A stretch of DNA of 64,000 nucleotides, taken from assembly GCA_021234155.1 (NCBI GenBank), contig JAJEKV010000033.1:5508635-5572634 (forward strand), in the 5' to 3' direction. The notes below the pieces were generated by a model, which saw nothing but the letters and a program-made list of their open reading frames with translations, was not told where the DNA came from and did not search any database. A program made the translations under genes and the position numbers. Numbering within the stretch: the first letter of the stretch is position 1; the number at the start of each line of letters is the position of its first letter. The stretch comes from Isoetes taiwanensis (lineage: Eukaryota; Streptophyta; Lycopodiopsida; Isoetales; Isoetaceae). Positions 37,804-49,521 of this stretch are shown in pieces.

Positions 37804-38157
37804 TTAGGCCCACCACTCCACATGCACCTTGTTTTTGTTAGGATTATTAGATTCCCTACAAACACTCGAGACGGTATACCCTAACCAAATAGGATAAGTA
37901 TCTTCATCTGAAGGCCTGACGATCAAATATTGGCCATCCTTTAAATCCATCTTAAGATCATACGGAGCAAGTCCATAATACTTGGGACGCTCCTTTCTAG
38001 GTCCAACATAGTGCTCTTCTTCCTCTTCCACCTCCTCTTCAGAGTCCTCTGTCATCAAGTGGATCGGCTGCTGATCAGGTTGAAATTGACCATGGTCAAG
38101 CCTCCATCGACTTTGAGGGAGCCAACCCTCTCGAAGCACACTACTACTTGTGTCCAA
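37804..38157 (-). CDS. Hypothetical protein, 117 aa, acidic stretch
   Basis: Open frame from ATG 38157 to TAG 37804. About residues 37-48 are strongly acidic (E-E-E-V-E-E-E-E-E). The C-terminal half reads G-Q-Y-L-I-V-R-P-S-D-E-D, P-I-W-L-G-Y and V-H-V-E-W-W, a pattern seen in BAH/Tudor-like modules that often accompany transposon-derived proteins. I do not recognise the protein. It may be one exon of a larger gene or a decayed transposon ORF. Confidence 0.4.
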   Translation of the reverse strand: MDTSSSVLREGWLPQSRWRLDHGQFQPDQQPIHLMTEDSEEEVEEEEEHYVGPRKERPKYYGLAPYDLKMDLKDGQYLIVRPSDEDTYPIWLGYTVSSVCRESNNPNKNKVHVEWWA

Positions 38158-38159
38158 AC

Positions 38160-40340
38160 TCCCTAAAAATATATGAACTTCATTTCAATAATTTACAAGT
38201 GTTTCATTGCACGCTCTTCTCTCTAGTGCTATGCGTTTATCTGCTAAGGATTTGTCAGTTACATTTCTCATAACGTTTGTGACATCAAATTGACCATATG
38301 TGGCAGTCGCAAATTGGCGGATTAGGCAGAATTTAACCTAACCTATTTTTGTGTAATGTATCTCATTAGTAATAATGTTGATAGCAATCTACATAAAGCA
38401 AGAAAATAGTCATAAAATTCATTAAACATGTACTATTCATTATGCACAAAATGTTCAAGAAGTTCTGTACAAATATTTGAAGTGATTTGAAGCAAAGAGA
38501 AGGTATATTTAGATGCAAGATGCTCCAAAAAACCTGTAAAGACAATTCGTCTTTGCTCAAAAATTATATATTAGAAATGAAGCATGGTCTCTATCAAGAT
38601 GTGTATAGTTGGAATGTCTTGTAGCCGAATATGATGAGGTCCAGAACTTTCAATCTAGTAAACGTATGCCTGGTGTCAAGCATAAGTAGGGGCATCTATT
38701 TATATGGACACATTTTGTATGATTCTTGCCCATAGTTTTATGTGCCTACTAAAGATGTAGATACTATATTCTGTCTTGTTTATAAGGATCATTCTGAAAT
38801 CATTTCATGTGCATACTACAGATGCAAAGTGTCCATGTAATGTTTAAATGATGATGATTGCAGACTACATCCATATGCAGATGTAGACTACATCCATATG
38901 CAGATGTCTGTTGATTATCATTTTGAGCTTTGAGCCATTATGTAATTTTTATTCTCAATATATAAAATATAAGCTTGAGTTACATAAATACAACATTGCC
39001 ACAAACTCATGTATAAGTAGTTTTTGCATTATTTATTGTTGCACCTTTAAGTTGGAGCAACCTCTAGGTGGATTTGCAATGTAACACTGCATTATTATTT
39101 TTAGTTTGGAGTGTAGGTTGATATGCAATGTAGCACTGCATTTTTCTTTCGAGTTTGACTTTGAAACCTAAATTCGATCCATATTAGATAGTCAGCTTTG
39201 TTAGGGTGGTTTTAAAATTTCACTTTCCTCTTATAAGCTACCCAAACTTTAGAGTAATGTAAGTTGTAAGCTATATTGGTTTAACTTTAAATGAAACTGT
39301 CGTATCAAGCAATGAAAAGACATATGTACATAGAACCAGTACATACACTGAACTCTATTGCAACTCCTGAAACCAATCCAAAATAGCTCAGCAAAAATTG
39401 TTAAAGGATTGTTGTATAATGTGGAGGAATGAAACGGGTTCCAGGAAATTTGAACCCCAGATAAGCATGTTCTATGCTTGCATTTTTTGTTAAGCGTACC
39501 CATGCCTTCAGATGACAAAAGTCATCATTTCTACCTTTTGTTGGATTGATAGGATGCTGCAAGAATATGTGTCAGATCTGCAAGATTGCATAACTGTACC
39601 AAGACAAATTGAAACGAATAGAAAAAGTCATAGCAAAGAAAGAGTTTCTGACCTTCAGCATCTCATTTACTACCAAACAATCTGCAGATCCTACAGATAA
39701 GCCAATGCACATAATAAATAAACAAATAATCTGACTTTGCCTACCTCATGCACAATGAAACAATCAACTAATATCTTTCCTGCCTGATTGGATGTGAAAT
39801 CTAATATGGAATATGTTGAATCTCCTACAACTTGATCAGCTACATATCCACTAGATTTGCACTAGTGCCTGCCAGTCTCTTTGATTATAAAACATGCCGC
39901 TGCATACAATATCCCAGTTATAGATATCCCTTCTATCACAAAAGTCATAAGATACAAAAGTCTAGTACCGTTCTATGCTCATTCAAACTCATTTTCGAGA
40001 ACAGAATAAACACTTAGAACTAAGTAAAATTAAAATTTGAATTTGTTAATGTAGTCCAGTTACTCTTCAGCATATAAAACACAAACAAATAGTCATTGAT
40101 TAATGCCATTCCACAAACCAGGATAGTCTTGGAAGAATCTATTTGGTATTTCAAACTTATGATAATGCTATAATTTTATCTGATATTTACCATATTACTT
40201 GCATGGTGGACCTTTCGGGCAATTCAGAGCCCTTCAATGAAACAAAACATTTACTCTCAGTTGAACCATAGTTTGGTTTGGCTTGTGAATGACTCTGTTT
40301 AGTGCCTGTAGGTTGTACTGCAGAGTACAACAGGGGCATG
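38160..40340. other. No gene recognised
   Basis: AT-rich. Contains a 22-bp tandem duplication near 38862-38906 and a weak direct repeat around 39055-39150. Open frames are short and give no family match. Confidence 0.55.
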
Positions 40341-40365
40341 AAGCAATTGTTTTGTTAGATCCACT

Positions 40366-40818
40366 ATGAGCTGGAGCCTATATCCTCATGTCAAACATTT
40401 ATGCTTGGGCACATATGTAACCTTGGTAGAAAATGAGAATACAATTGAAAGATTGAAGATTAAAAGTAACTCAGGTTCTGTAGGATTATCCCTTCTTCTC
40501 GACTCTCTGATTGACGATTTAAACCTGGAGCTAGGCACAGGGGATTGTCCAGTACAAGCAGTACATGACTGGTATGTTAGACCTGAGAAACAACCTTTGG
40601 ATGAAAAGCTATATCCCATTCTTGGATTGTTGGCAGGATATGTCTAATCTGTGTTCTTTTCAACTGCCTTATCTTGCATCAAAACTCCAATTCATTTTTC
40701 TTTATGCCTAACTATAACTTGACTATTGCAACTGATTGTTAGGTGAGCGAGCCAGTTAACCTGAGGAGAAATGGAAGATGTCCCAATTTGGAAGCAAGTG
40801 GATGTGAACTTGTACAGG
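40366..40818 (+). CDS. Possible exons of an unidentified gene
   Basis: A 93-codon frame at 40366-40647 has ordinary protein composition (S-G-S-V-G-L-S-L-L-L-D-S-L-I, V-H-D-W-Y-V-R-P-E-K-Q-P). A second exon-like block at 40742-40818 is bounded by TTAG and ACAG|GTAGG. Splicing from near 40638 to 40742 would join them. I do not recognise the product and see no convincing continuation downstream; candidate acceptors exist near 41030 and 41570. Could be an eroded gene. Confidence 0.35.
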
Positions 40819-41819
40819 TAGGAATGATAAATAGAGGAAGATGGAAAAAACGAAAGTAATTATATATATTGCTTCAGTTCGCAACCCAAAAAAGCTTGTT
40901 TCCAACCTCTCCATAGACCTTTCCACCTAGTTTTTGTTTTTAAAAACTGCAGGTTCATTGCATTCAAGCATCTAATTGTAGTATTTTTCTAATTGTTCTT
41001 ACTTTGGTGACCTCGCTCCACATGCCAGCTGATGCAAACATGTTTGAGAGGATCAAGTATCCTGTAGAGGAGTCTACATCCACTGTTAATAAGTCTTCAA
41101 CAACATGAATTCCATGTTTATATCTTCATGGGCTTTCATTTTCCAAGAAAGTCATCTATGCAACATCATCTGGTCCAAATGGCATCATTTGCATTACATC
41201 TACTTCTTGAAATCCTGCATTATGCATTTAAAGTGTTCTGATAGTGGAATAGTGTCATAATGCTGCATCATTGATGCAAAGTAATAATAACCCATATCTG
41301 CCAACCCCTTTTGACTGCAAGGAAGAAAAAATGCTGACAAGAGCATGCAAACTATACCTTTTTTTTATTTCTTTATGATGGGTTATCTTGGTCCATGCTT
41401 GAGGCTGGAGCAAAGATGTTTGACGTTAAGGTTGATTTGAGTTACAAGTATAACATTATGATTACTATTGCTAGTTTGATCGTGATATGCTGAGACTTAG
41501 AAGTAAAAGTTGTGTTATTCATTGACTATCAGAATGATATTTTTTATCTTATAAATTTTGCAGGGATAAATGGTACCTTCAATCTTCTAGGTGAAAGACC
41601 ATGCCATAGCTGTAGAAGCCATGCAGAAATGGAAGTTAGTAAAATGAAATCAAATGCCAGTGCTCTTAATTCAACTACTTGATGGTTCTGCTCTTTATGG
41701 AATAGTAGTGCGTTATAACTTTAAGATCATCGGAATTGGATTCACTTATTGAAATGCAGCAACATTGGCTAGTTCCAGCTCTAAAAAGACAGTCTATAAT
41801 TTGCTATTGGTCAGCTTCA

Positions 41820-42235
41820 ATTAACGCGAGAAACCAGAAGCCAAAAGCTACAAAGAACAGTAAACTTAACTCGATTGGTGTGAACATGTTTCGGTCAAGA
41901 TAACATTGTAACTTAAAGTAAACTTAACTAGATTGGCGTGAACATTTTTCGGTCAAGTTAATATTGTAACTTTACTAAAGCTTGTGTGAAGGCATTTTGG
42001 TTACCACTAACTTACGAGACCATGTCTGAACAACCATTAGTTACGTTAAATTTTTTAATTTAACTGTGTTTTGGTGTGAAAGTATTTAACTTATCTTGGT
42101 TAAGTTAAGTTATTTAATCGAGACTTAACTATTTTTAGTGTGAATGCAGTTGTTATAGTTAAGTTTCACCAGGTAGTTAATTTTTTTTAACTTAACCTAA
42201 CTTAACAGCTTAACAGCAGGTGCGAATGGACCCTA
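41820..42235. mobile_element. MITE-like AT-rich repeat
   Basis: Repeated blocks of AACTTAACT and GTGTGAA alternate across about 400 bp, including a near duplication of CTTAACTNGATTGGNGTGAACAT (41876 and 41926). The right end reads like terminal sequence of small non-autonomous DNA transposons. I could not identify the matching left terminal inverted repeat or a target duplication. Confidence 0.35.
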
Positions 42236-42360
42236 AATACATTAAACAAGGGGTAACAGCCCATTGTGTTATCATATATACATTTAATGGGCTTGTCTAT
42301 GTACATAAACCTTCATAAAATGGAAGCCACATTTCTTAGTAGATGATGAGGTTCTTTGAT

Positions 42361-43836
42361 TTATGCACAAGCCAACTTCCTTCTTGTCCCAAAGGAAGCT
42401 CTTTCTTTTGAGTATGCTTGGCAAGCTGCAACACAACTTGTTGGGAGAGTCCTTGAATTAACTTGGCAGTTATTTAATTGTTTGTGCAGCATCTTTGAGC
42501 CAGGGCACATGATCACCTTCCTTGCCACTAATTCCTGCTTCATTTCACCACTGATAGCTTGAAAATGGAAGCCTGAACTCCAAATATTTTCAGCCTTTGC
42601 TACTGCTGGTAGTACCAGAATTTTCACTCCAAGACTGCTCAGCAACTCCTCAATAACTCCAACAAGTTTTCTGCACATACCCTTTTTTCTAAACCTTGGA
42701 TGAGTGCATATAAATGGCATCTCTGCACAGTATTCACCATGCACCCTTATTGTTGCAACTGATGCAACCATGCCTTTTTGCTCCAAAATTACTGTGTAAA
42801 AACCTGTATAATCCATCCGTTCTGTGCTTGAATACCCACTATAAACCGCATGTGATATCTTCTCAATCTTTGTTTCTTGATCTATGTAGGGCTCGAAGCA
42901 ATCTTTCAGCAGATTTAATGCATCTTGAAGCTCTGCAATGTAGAGATTTTTTGTGCTAACTGGCAGCTTTGATTTTGAATTCTGCAGAAGAGACCAGCTT
43001 AGTGTTTGATCTTCGTTATCTCTGATAATATTTCTTTTTCCGATCATTGCCTTGAGACGATGAGATATGGATCTGCATTTAAGGCTGCAGAACCTATCGG
43101 CAGATTTAGAGCAGGAAGTATGAAATTTAAGCTGGCACTGTGTGCATGACCATGCCGGAGCGGATCTTGAAACAGGGGATTTGCACACAGCGCAGCAGCA
43201 AAAAGGGCAAAACCATTCCTCTTCGGGCGCTTCATCCAAATCAAGACATTTGAAATGAAAAACGGAAGGGCAATTTACACAACAAATCAAATCCCCTCTT
43301 TCGCTACAAACAGCGCAAAACTCCTCGGAATTTTCTGCACCAGAAAATGCCCCTGTTTTCCCTTCATCTTGCTCAATCTTTTGCACTGATTTGCTCGTTT
43401 CTGCTTCAGATAACGATCTTTTCCCCTTTGCTCTGCTCTTCCGAGGCGCAGAGTTCTGTTTTGGCACTGATTTAAGAGCTCTGTGCGAGAGCTTCATAGA
43501 TTTGGCTTCTGATTTCTCCATTTCTTCGTCAGATGTGCTAAAATCAGCGCCAAATGCCGATTTCTTATCAGCAAATTTAGAATCCGCTATCAATCGAGCA
43601 GCTTCAGCTTCACAAGCGGCTAAAGAGATGCGGCCAAGGCGTAGAAAAATATGAGCAGCAGGGCGGTTGGTTTTCCTGCCGGAATGGAGCTCAAATTCAG
43701 CCAAGGAAAAAACATGAGAGCAACAAGAGCAAACAATTCCGGCAGGGCAGATCCGACCTTCCTTGAGAACGAAGCGATCCTTGTAGCAGAGCTTCTCGTG
43801 ATCGTGGACAATTCCGAAGTCGATCAACACCTCCAT
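42361..43836 (-). CDS. PHD-finger GNAT acetyltransferase, IDM1/ROS4-like
   Basis: Single-exon 491-aa protein from ATG 43836 to TAA 42361. Residues about 1-75 match the Tify/TPL-binding type domain that precedes the PHD in this plant family (C-x2-C-C, F-E-x-H-S-G, then S-L-x-x-C). 76-170 is a basic disordered linker. 174-214 is a PHD finger (CAVC, GDLICC, CPSVFH, C-x2-C), followed by further Cys/His pairs to about 255. A GNAT fold follows at about 328-435, with an acetyl-CoA loop R-x-x-K-K-G-M-C-R at 382-389. Arabidopsis IDM1 reads histone marks and acetylates H3 to guide active DNA demethylation; nuclear chromatin function is inferred by family. IDM1 itself is much longer, so this may be a shorter paralogue. 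No frame break. Confidence 0.85.
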   Translation of the reverse strand: MEVLIDFGIVHDHEKLCYKDRFVLKEGRICPAGIVCSCCSHVFSLAEFELHSGRKTNRPAAHIFLRLGRISLAACEAEAARLIADSKFADKKSAFGADFSTSDEEMEKSEAKSMKLSHRALKSVPKQNSAPRKSRAKGKRSLSEAETSKSVQKIEQDEGKTGAFSGAENSEEFCAVCSERGDLICCVNCPSVFHFKCLDLDEAPEEEWFCPFCCCAVCKSPVSRSAPAWSCTQCQLKFHTSCSKSADRFCSLKCRSISHRLKAMIGKRNIIRDNEDQTLSWSLLQNSKSKLPVSTKNLYIAELQDALNLLKDCFEPYIDQETKIEKISHAVYSGYSSTERMDYTGFYTVILEQKGMVASVATIRVHGEYCAEMPFICTHPRFRKKGMCRKLVGVIEELLSSLGVKILVLPAVAKAENIWSSGFHFQAISGEMKQELVARKVIMCPGSKMLHKQLNNCQVNSRTLPTSCVAACQAYSKERASFGTRRKLACA

Positions 43837-44120
43837 CTCACCTGAACAATGCGAAATGCCCTAAGCCCTGAATATTATATACATTTTGGAAAAAGTGTTT
43901 TTTGCCTTTTCTATCGAACGAGCAATTTCATTGGAAACCGCTGTCGTGGCCGTCAGCCGCGGCAGCCAGCCACCTTATATGATGACGTGGTAGGCATAAA
44001 AATAACAGCGGCTTAGGAAGAAAGAAATTTTTGCCGGGAAATTTCGCTTTGAAATATTCTGGCGGCCGCCAGCTGACCTTGCACGGGGCGAGAGACCGCG
44101 AGCGGCGCCAATAGGTCAGC
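43837..44120 (-). promoter_or_regulatory. GC-rich promoter region of PHD-GNAT gene
   Basis: Upstream of the PHD-GNAT start the sequence turns GC-rich with several CpG clusters (43950-44110). On the gene strand a TATA-like CATATAAG lies near 43980 and another TATATAAT near 43875. TGACGTGG (43983-43990) is a bZIP-type ACGT element. Transcription start not determinable here. Confidence 0.4.
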
Positions 44121-44159
44121 TCCTGATTTAATTTTTCCAACAGGGTCTTCCCTGGTGGC

Positions 44160-46005
44160 GCCGATTAATCTGGGAGAGCGCCGCTTAACAGGGGAATGCT
44201 CAGGAAGATCGACTCATGAAGAAAGAAGTTCCTGTTCGGGGGCAAAATTTCACGCCCCCTCTTTTTTCGTTAGCCTCCTTTCTGGTTGGAATCTTTATTT
44301 TCCATTTCGAGTTTTCTCTTGCCTGCAAAAAAAGCTCCTAAGAAATTTGGACTTTTTATACAAAATTCAACAAATATCCTCATTAGCTTATATGCAAAAT
44401 TTGGGCAGCATCACAGACAATGGCAAATTATCTAATTAAGGTATAGGGTATTCGAAATTTACAAATTCCATCCCCAAGCTTCCTACAAGTGAAGTCCAAA
44501 CGGGAAAATGCACACAAGTTTTATTATTCGCAGATGCCACGTTGCAGCACTTTATTTCTAATGTCATAATACAAATAAAACTTACAAGAAATTTATCGCG
44601 CGCGACCAAGGCTGCCGCGAACATTTCTGTTTCCCAGCTCCCTTGCATTTGGGGAAGGGAGTTGGTACTGACATCGTGATTAAGCAAGCATATTCCTGCA
44701 GTGACTCGCTTATAGATATGTGTCAGTTTAAGAACAGGCAAGATTTGAACCTATGCTATTGCCTTGTGTTCTGGAGTCTATTAAGTAGAGGTCTTGGTTC
44801 AGAATGATGGTGGTATTCCCACTATCCTGCTATTGGCATCTCTAATAGTGCAGGACAAACAACGAGAAACGTAACGTTAAGGTCCTGTGTATTGTTGGTG
44901 GAAATAGTAGTAGTAATGTTTAAACTAATAATGTTTAAAAGAAAATGTGTTTCTTAATGTGCTGGTGTTGCCAATTGGTTGTTTTTATAACAAAATTGAA
45001 AACGCCAATTTTGAATCGGTTCCTAAGCTGCAGATTTGACAAATCCAACTTGGATGTTATATTATTGGGTGCAGAATGGCCCCCAAGGGATCAATAAGGT
45101 TGATTTGACATCTGAATTGAATTACTATAAAAAACATTGGACCATTGAATCTATCCATGGGTCCATTTTGCTGGACCCGTTTGGGTAACCCAAAACTCTC
45201 TTCTGTGCATCTCCACACATAACGATGAGAGTCGAATCTGAGGCGTCTTCATATTGAAGGTCCTGGCAACAGGATTGATAGCCAATCCAGGTACTCCAAG
45301 CAGGGGCAAGGATGATCTAGGCATTCTGAGTACAATGTAGGTGTTGATAATTTAAAGCCACCGCTTCCAGGCATTGAAAAAAACAAAAATGCTTTGGACA
45401 AAGATCAAAAATTAAGAAAATAAAGAAAACGGTAGCGAGAAATGGTGCAAGTTGGAGAAGAAAACCTCTGGAGCTGCGATTCAAATACATTAGAGGTTAG
45501 ATTTTTTCCAATTTAGGCAAACACAGGTAGGAGCTATTGGCGATTGAAGAGAATTCATGTGCAATGTTGTGGCTCCATTTGTTGCTGGATCCTGGGTGTG
45601 TAGCGAGATATTATTTTCTTACTTCTGGAAAAGCTAATTGAACACGTGTCAAATTTTTTTATGAAGAAGTGTTGTGTGCAAAATTTGTTAACGTGTCGAA
45701 ATTATAGGTAAGAATCTCAAGATAATGTTCCATAGCAATCAACCTACAAAATTTATATATGTTAAAAAAGAGTATAAGAAATTTATCGCAGCGGCCAAGG
45801 TTGCCATGGATATTTTCTCTTCAAAATTTCATTAAGCTATGTGGACTGCAGTTTAGCGTAAATTTTTGCAAAATCCATCCTAGTCTTAGTGCAAAAGGAG
45901 ATGGTTTCATTAGCTTCCAACAAATAAATTATAGAACATTATCGCAAAGTTGCTAATTATAACATTATATCCAGACGCTTCACATTATATAGAGAAAATG
46001 ATTGG
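44160..46005. other. No gene recognised
   Basis: Mixed-composition intergenic DNA. I see no protein family, long repeat or RNA gene. Confidence 0.5.
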
Positions 46006-46009
46006 GCCA

Positions 46010-46590
46010 TATTTTTCTCGACTAACTAGTCGAGAGAGGCATCTTAAAGCGGAAAAGGCAGGTCTGAGGGCCTTTCTCAACAATCAAAAAAGATAACTCA
46101 AAGGAAAAAATGCAGGTCTGAGGGCCTTTCTCGACTATCTAGTCGAGAATGGGAACGCAAAGCGAAAAATGCAGGTCTAAGGGCCTTTCTTAACTAGGTA
46201 GTCGAGAAACGCAGTTCAACACAAAAAGGTAGGTCTGCGTGTTTTTCTTGTCTAGCTAGTCAAGAAAGGCACCTCAAAGCAAAAAAATACAGAGCTTATG
46301 GCCTCGAGAAAGGCACTTCAAAGTGAAACAATTTGTGATGTTTCCCGACTCCTAGTCAGGAAACATACAATTCGTCAAGAAACATCATGTTTTGCGACTA
46401 GCTAGTCGGGAAATATACAATTCGTGATGTTTCCCGACTAGCTAGTTGGGAAACATACAATTCGTGGAGAAACATCGTGTTCGAGAAACATGAAATTCGT
46501 GATGCTTCCCCACTAGCTAGTCGGGAAACATACAATTTGTCGAGGAAGATCACGTCTCTCAACTAGTTAATCCAGAAACATAAAATCTGT
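46010..46590. repeat. Array of about ten palindromic units
   Basis: Palindromes centred on CTAGCTAG recur every 50-70 bp, joined by GAAA-rich spacers and phrases such as GCAGGTCTGAGGGCC. The left half has arms of the CTCGACTA/TAGTCGAG type (for example 46018-46036 and 46128-46147). The right half has CCCGACTA/TAGTCGGG (46380-46400, 46427-46450, 46505-46528). Both arms change together, so hairpin potential is kept. Confidence 0.8.
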
Positions 46591-46599
46591 AATATATAT

Positions 46600-49515
46600 C
46601 CTTCCTATATATATGATTACTAGCTATCTTTTTGGAATTATTATATTGATGATGGATGCGCCACCCTTCATCATGGCTTCCACAGTATAGGATATCCCAG
46701 AAATCGTCCAGCATTTCTGTCCATGCCCTCTGTTGCTCTTCTACGAGGAAGAACACAAAAGTCCAAATAGTTTGAAGCCTTTTGACCCTAAATCGTTCTA
46801 TAAACGAGGTGAGTAATCCTTCTGTTATGTTTGGTTTGAGTTTCAATTTATAGTCTCACTCGTTAGCACAACAAAATTTAGAATTTCATTCCAGTTTAGT
46901 CTCTGATTTGTTAAAGTTTAGTTACAGGAGTTTGCATCTAGGCGAAAGGTTCATAGAAATGGCATAATTTGAAGCCAATGGCATGCTAGTGGTTTTTTGA
47001 ACCAGGAAGTATTTAGAGGAATTAGATAAGTTTAAGTTTTGTAAGTATTTTGTACCCTTAGTATTTCAAATTTAGGATTCCTATCTCAGGGGGTAGAGAT
47101 TCCATGCCACTTGAATATTCTAAGTGGATCGGCCTAAACCCTTATCATAAGATTAAGGGTCTGGTCACATGTTCCTTGTTTTTTGTCCACATGGAACTGG
47201 TAATGATCGTTATCAACGTAATCAACATTAAATGTTCGCATTAACAGTTCCACATAGATGAAAAACGTGGGACTTGAAAACGTTCATTACCAATTCCGCG
47301 TGGACAAAAAACAAGGACTTAGAAAAGTTCTTATTTTAAAGAGAAGATAAAGATGCCAAAGTGCTAAAACAATCTTTGCGTGTCATCGTCCAGTAAATCC
47401 ATATTGACGAGAACACCTGCCACTGAGGGCATGAGCCAGTGGAATGGCTAGCTATCAACAGTGAGCGACAAACTCTGTACAAAAAAGGTAAATTTCTTAC
47501 ATAATTTAACCTAGCAAGGAGCATTAAGTAAAAAACTAGTTTTCAGTCGAAAAATGTGAAGAATTCCATGGTTTTTTACCAAAAAACTTCCTAAGAATTT
47601 TTTTTTATATCGAAAATTCTTGATTTCAACTGCAAGGGTTCCCCGGAATTTGTCGTTACACGCTATCAACAGAGCTCCATTCCTGTCAAAACATCAAATG
47701 TGACTCCCCATTTTGGTCATTGACGGGAAAGGACCTCGGTTGATATTGGGTTGACATTAACATGTGAGGACCCTAATTAAGACGTAAAAAACCCCAGCAT
47801 GAAACTATACCCTTATTTGCGAGCCGAAATTTCGCATTGATTAGTAAGTCCAATCTCTTGGCGGCACTTTTCCTTTGGATGCAGGGCAGCTACAGCGGAG
47901 CAGCCTCCTTCTTACACTTCAGTACCATAGCCCTGATTTTTCTTCCAAGTAGGTGCTTACCTTGAAATTTTTGCCCAGACTCAGACCTGAAGCACTTGCT
48001 TCCTTCATTATTTGCTTGGACGTCGTCTAAGCTTTCAGGTTGAAGATTTGCAGGGGTTTCTCTTCAAGCACTAGATTCAAATCAGCTGTTTGATTCAAAT
48101 CAGACAAAAACCACAACCCGCCTTCAGCTGGACATTTGTTTTGTCACGGTCTTTAAAATCTAATCTTACAACTTGAACCTCTAGGTTTCTAACCTGCAAT
48201 CGTTAAATTTCAAAGACAATACATACTTATACAAACTTCTGTCTCTCTGGTATAACTATGTGACCCCATTCCAATTTGGCATGGAATGCCATGGTGGCAG
48301 CAAAGCTAGGAGCGAGCTCCTTCAAAGGGGAACCAGATAGATTGCGCCTACATATAACAATTGGGGGCATTTGCTTGCAATCAGGGCTGCTTGAATGGGC
48401 ATATTATTCTACATCTAGCCGGGTTTCTAAAGCAAGATATGTTATCAGAGTTTTTAAAGCAAGCTTCGGAGCAACCAGAAGCATATCCGACAATGTACGA
48501 AGCTGTCCAATCGGATCGTACACAGCAATGTATTGCGAGCAGTTATTCACAAAATAATCGATCCAAATCGCATACCAAGATATTGGCACATACCACATGC
48601 CATCACAAAAGCACACCACTTTAAAGAAATGCCTACCCAATTGTTAAATTGTACTTAATCGAGCATCACCTTTCTGTTGTCCGAAGAAAGGGAGGTCCAT
48701 AATAGTTAAACCTGCCAATCAAGCAGCTTCAAACAGAATAGCAACATTAGATAGACCAAGCAATTGTGGCATAACCTGAACATGTATTATTATAATTGTT
48801 TATAATGTCCTTAAAGATGACCTCTAGCAGCTCGTTAATAATCTGTATGCTCATCATGTTCTTGAAGATAACCTCAAACAGCTGATTATTGATGCAAGGT
48901 ACGCATCAAACAGCTGATTATTGATGCAAGGTACGCATTTTGTAAAGACACAATGAGGACCAGCAATTGATGCAAGGTATGCAATTGTAACGACACGATG
49001 AGGACCAGCAGTTAATGCAATATATTGTGCAGTTTCTCCTTGTATGCAAGTGATAAAGACAGAGGCTTGAGGTTTAACTTTATGGAACTATAAGTATAAA
49101 AACTTTAAGCTAGTATGAATCTTCAAAAGTCCTGCATACTTCTTGGAATAACCTCAGATATAGGAAAAAATGAGTTAGCAAGATCCAACCATGACATACC
49201 ATAGAATTTTCTATTTTCATATTTTTTTCAGCACAAAACTAGCCATTTCTTACCAATCCAGTTTGCATGACACATAATCAAATCCAAGCCTCCGAGCCTC
49301 TAAAACTGTCTATCTTTGCACATTAAGTATATTGCAGATGCGGATTTTTCTGCAAAAGCAAAAAGGAAAACTGATCCATATTTCCCTCATACCCGTGGCA
49401 TGAGAGAACCCATTTAGCTATATCAAGGGATAAATAGCAGAAAAGTTATCATTACTCATGGAGGATAGCGATAAAATAGATGTCAAGCTTGTTTCACTAG
49501 GAAAAAGTCACTATG
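46600..49515. other. Intergenic between palindrome array and SAE1
   Basis: No recognised gene. Contains the small tandem repeats at 48873-49020. Open frames are under 100 codons with no family resemblance. Confidence 0.5.
48873..49020. repeat. Two adjacent short tandem duplications
   Basis: CAAACAGCTGATTATTGATG plus GCAAGGTACGCAT occurs twice (about 48874-48905 and 48906-48937). It is followed by two copies of a unit with GACACAATGAGGACCAGCA (about 48951 and 48991). Confidence 0.75.
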
Positions 49516-49521
49516 ACGCCC

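Noticed and set aside
44690-44770. tRNA-like sequence (minus), with a B-box-like GGTTCAAATCT
   Set aside because: I could not pair a full cloverleaf; acceptor and anticodon stems fail. Chance resemblance or an old SINE remnant at best.
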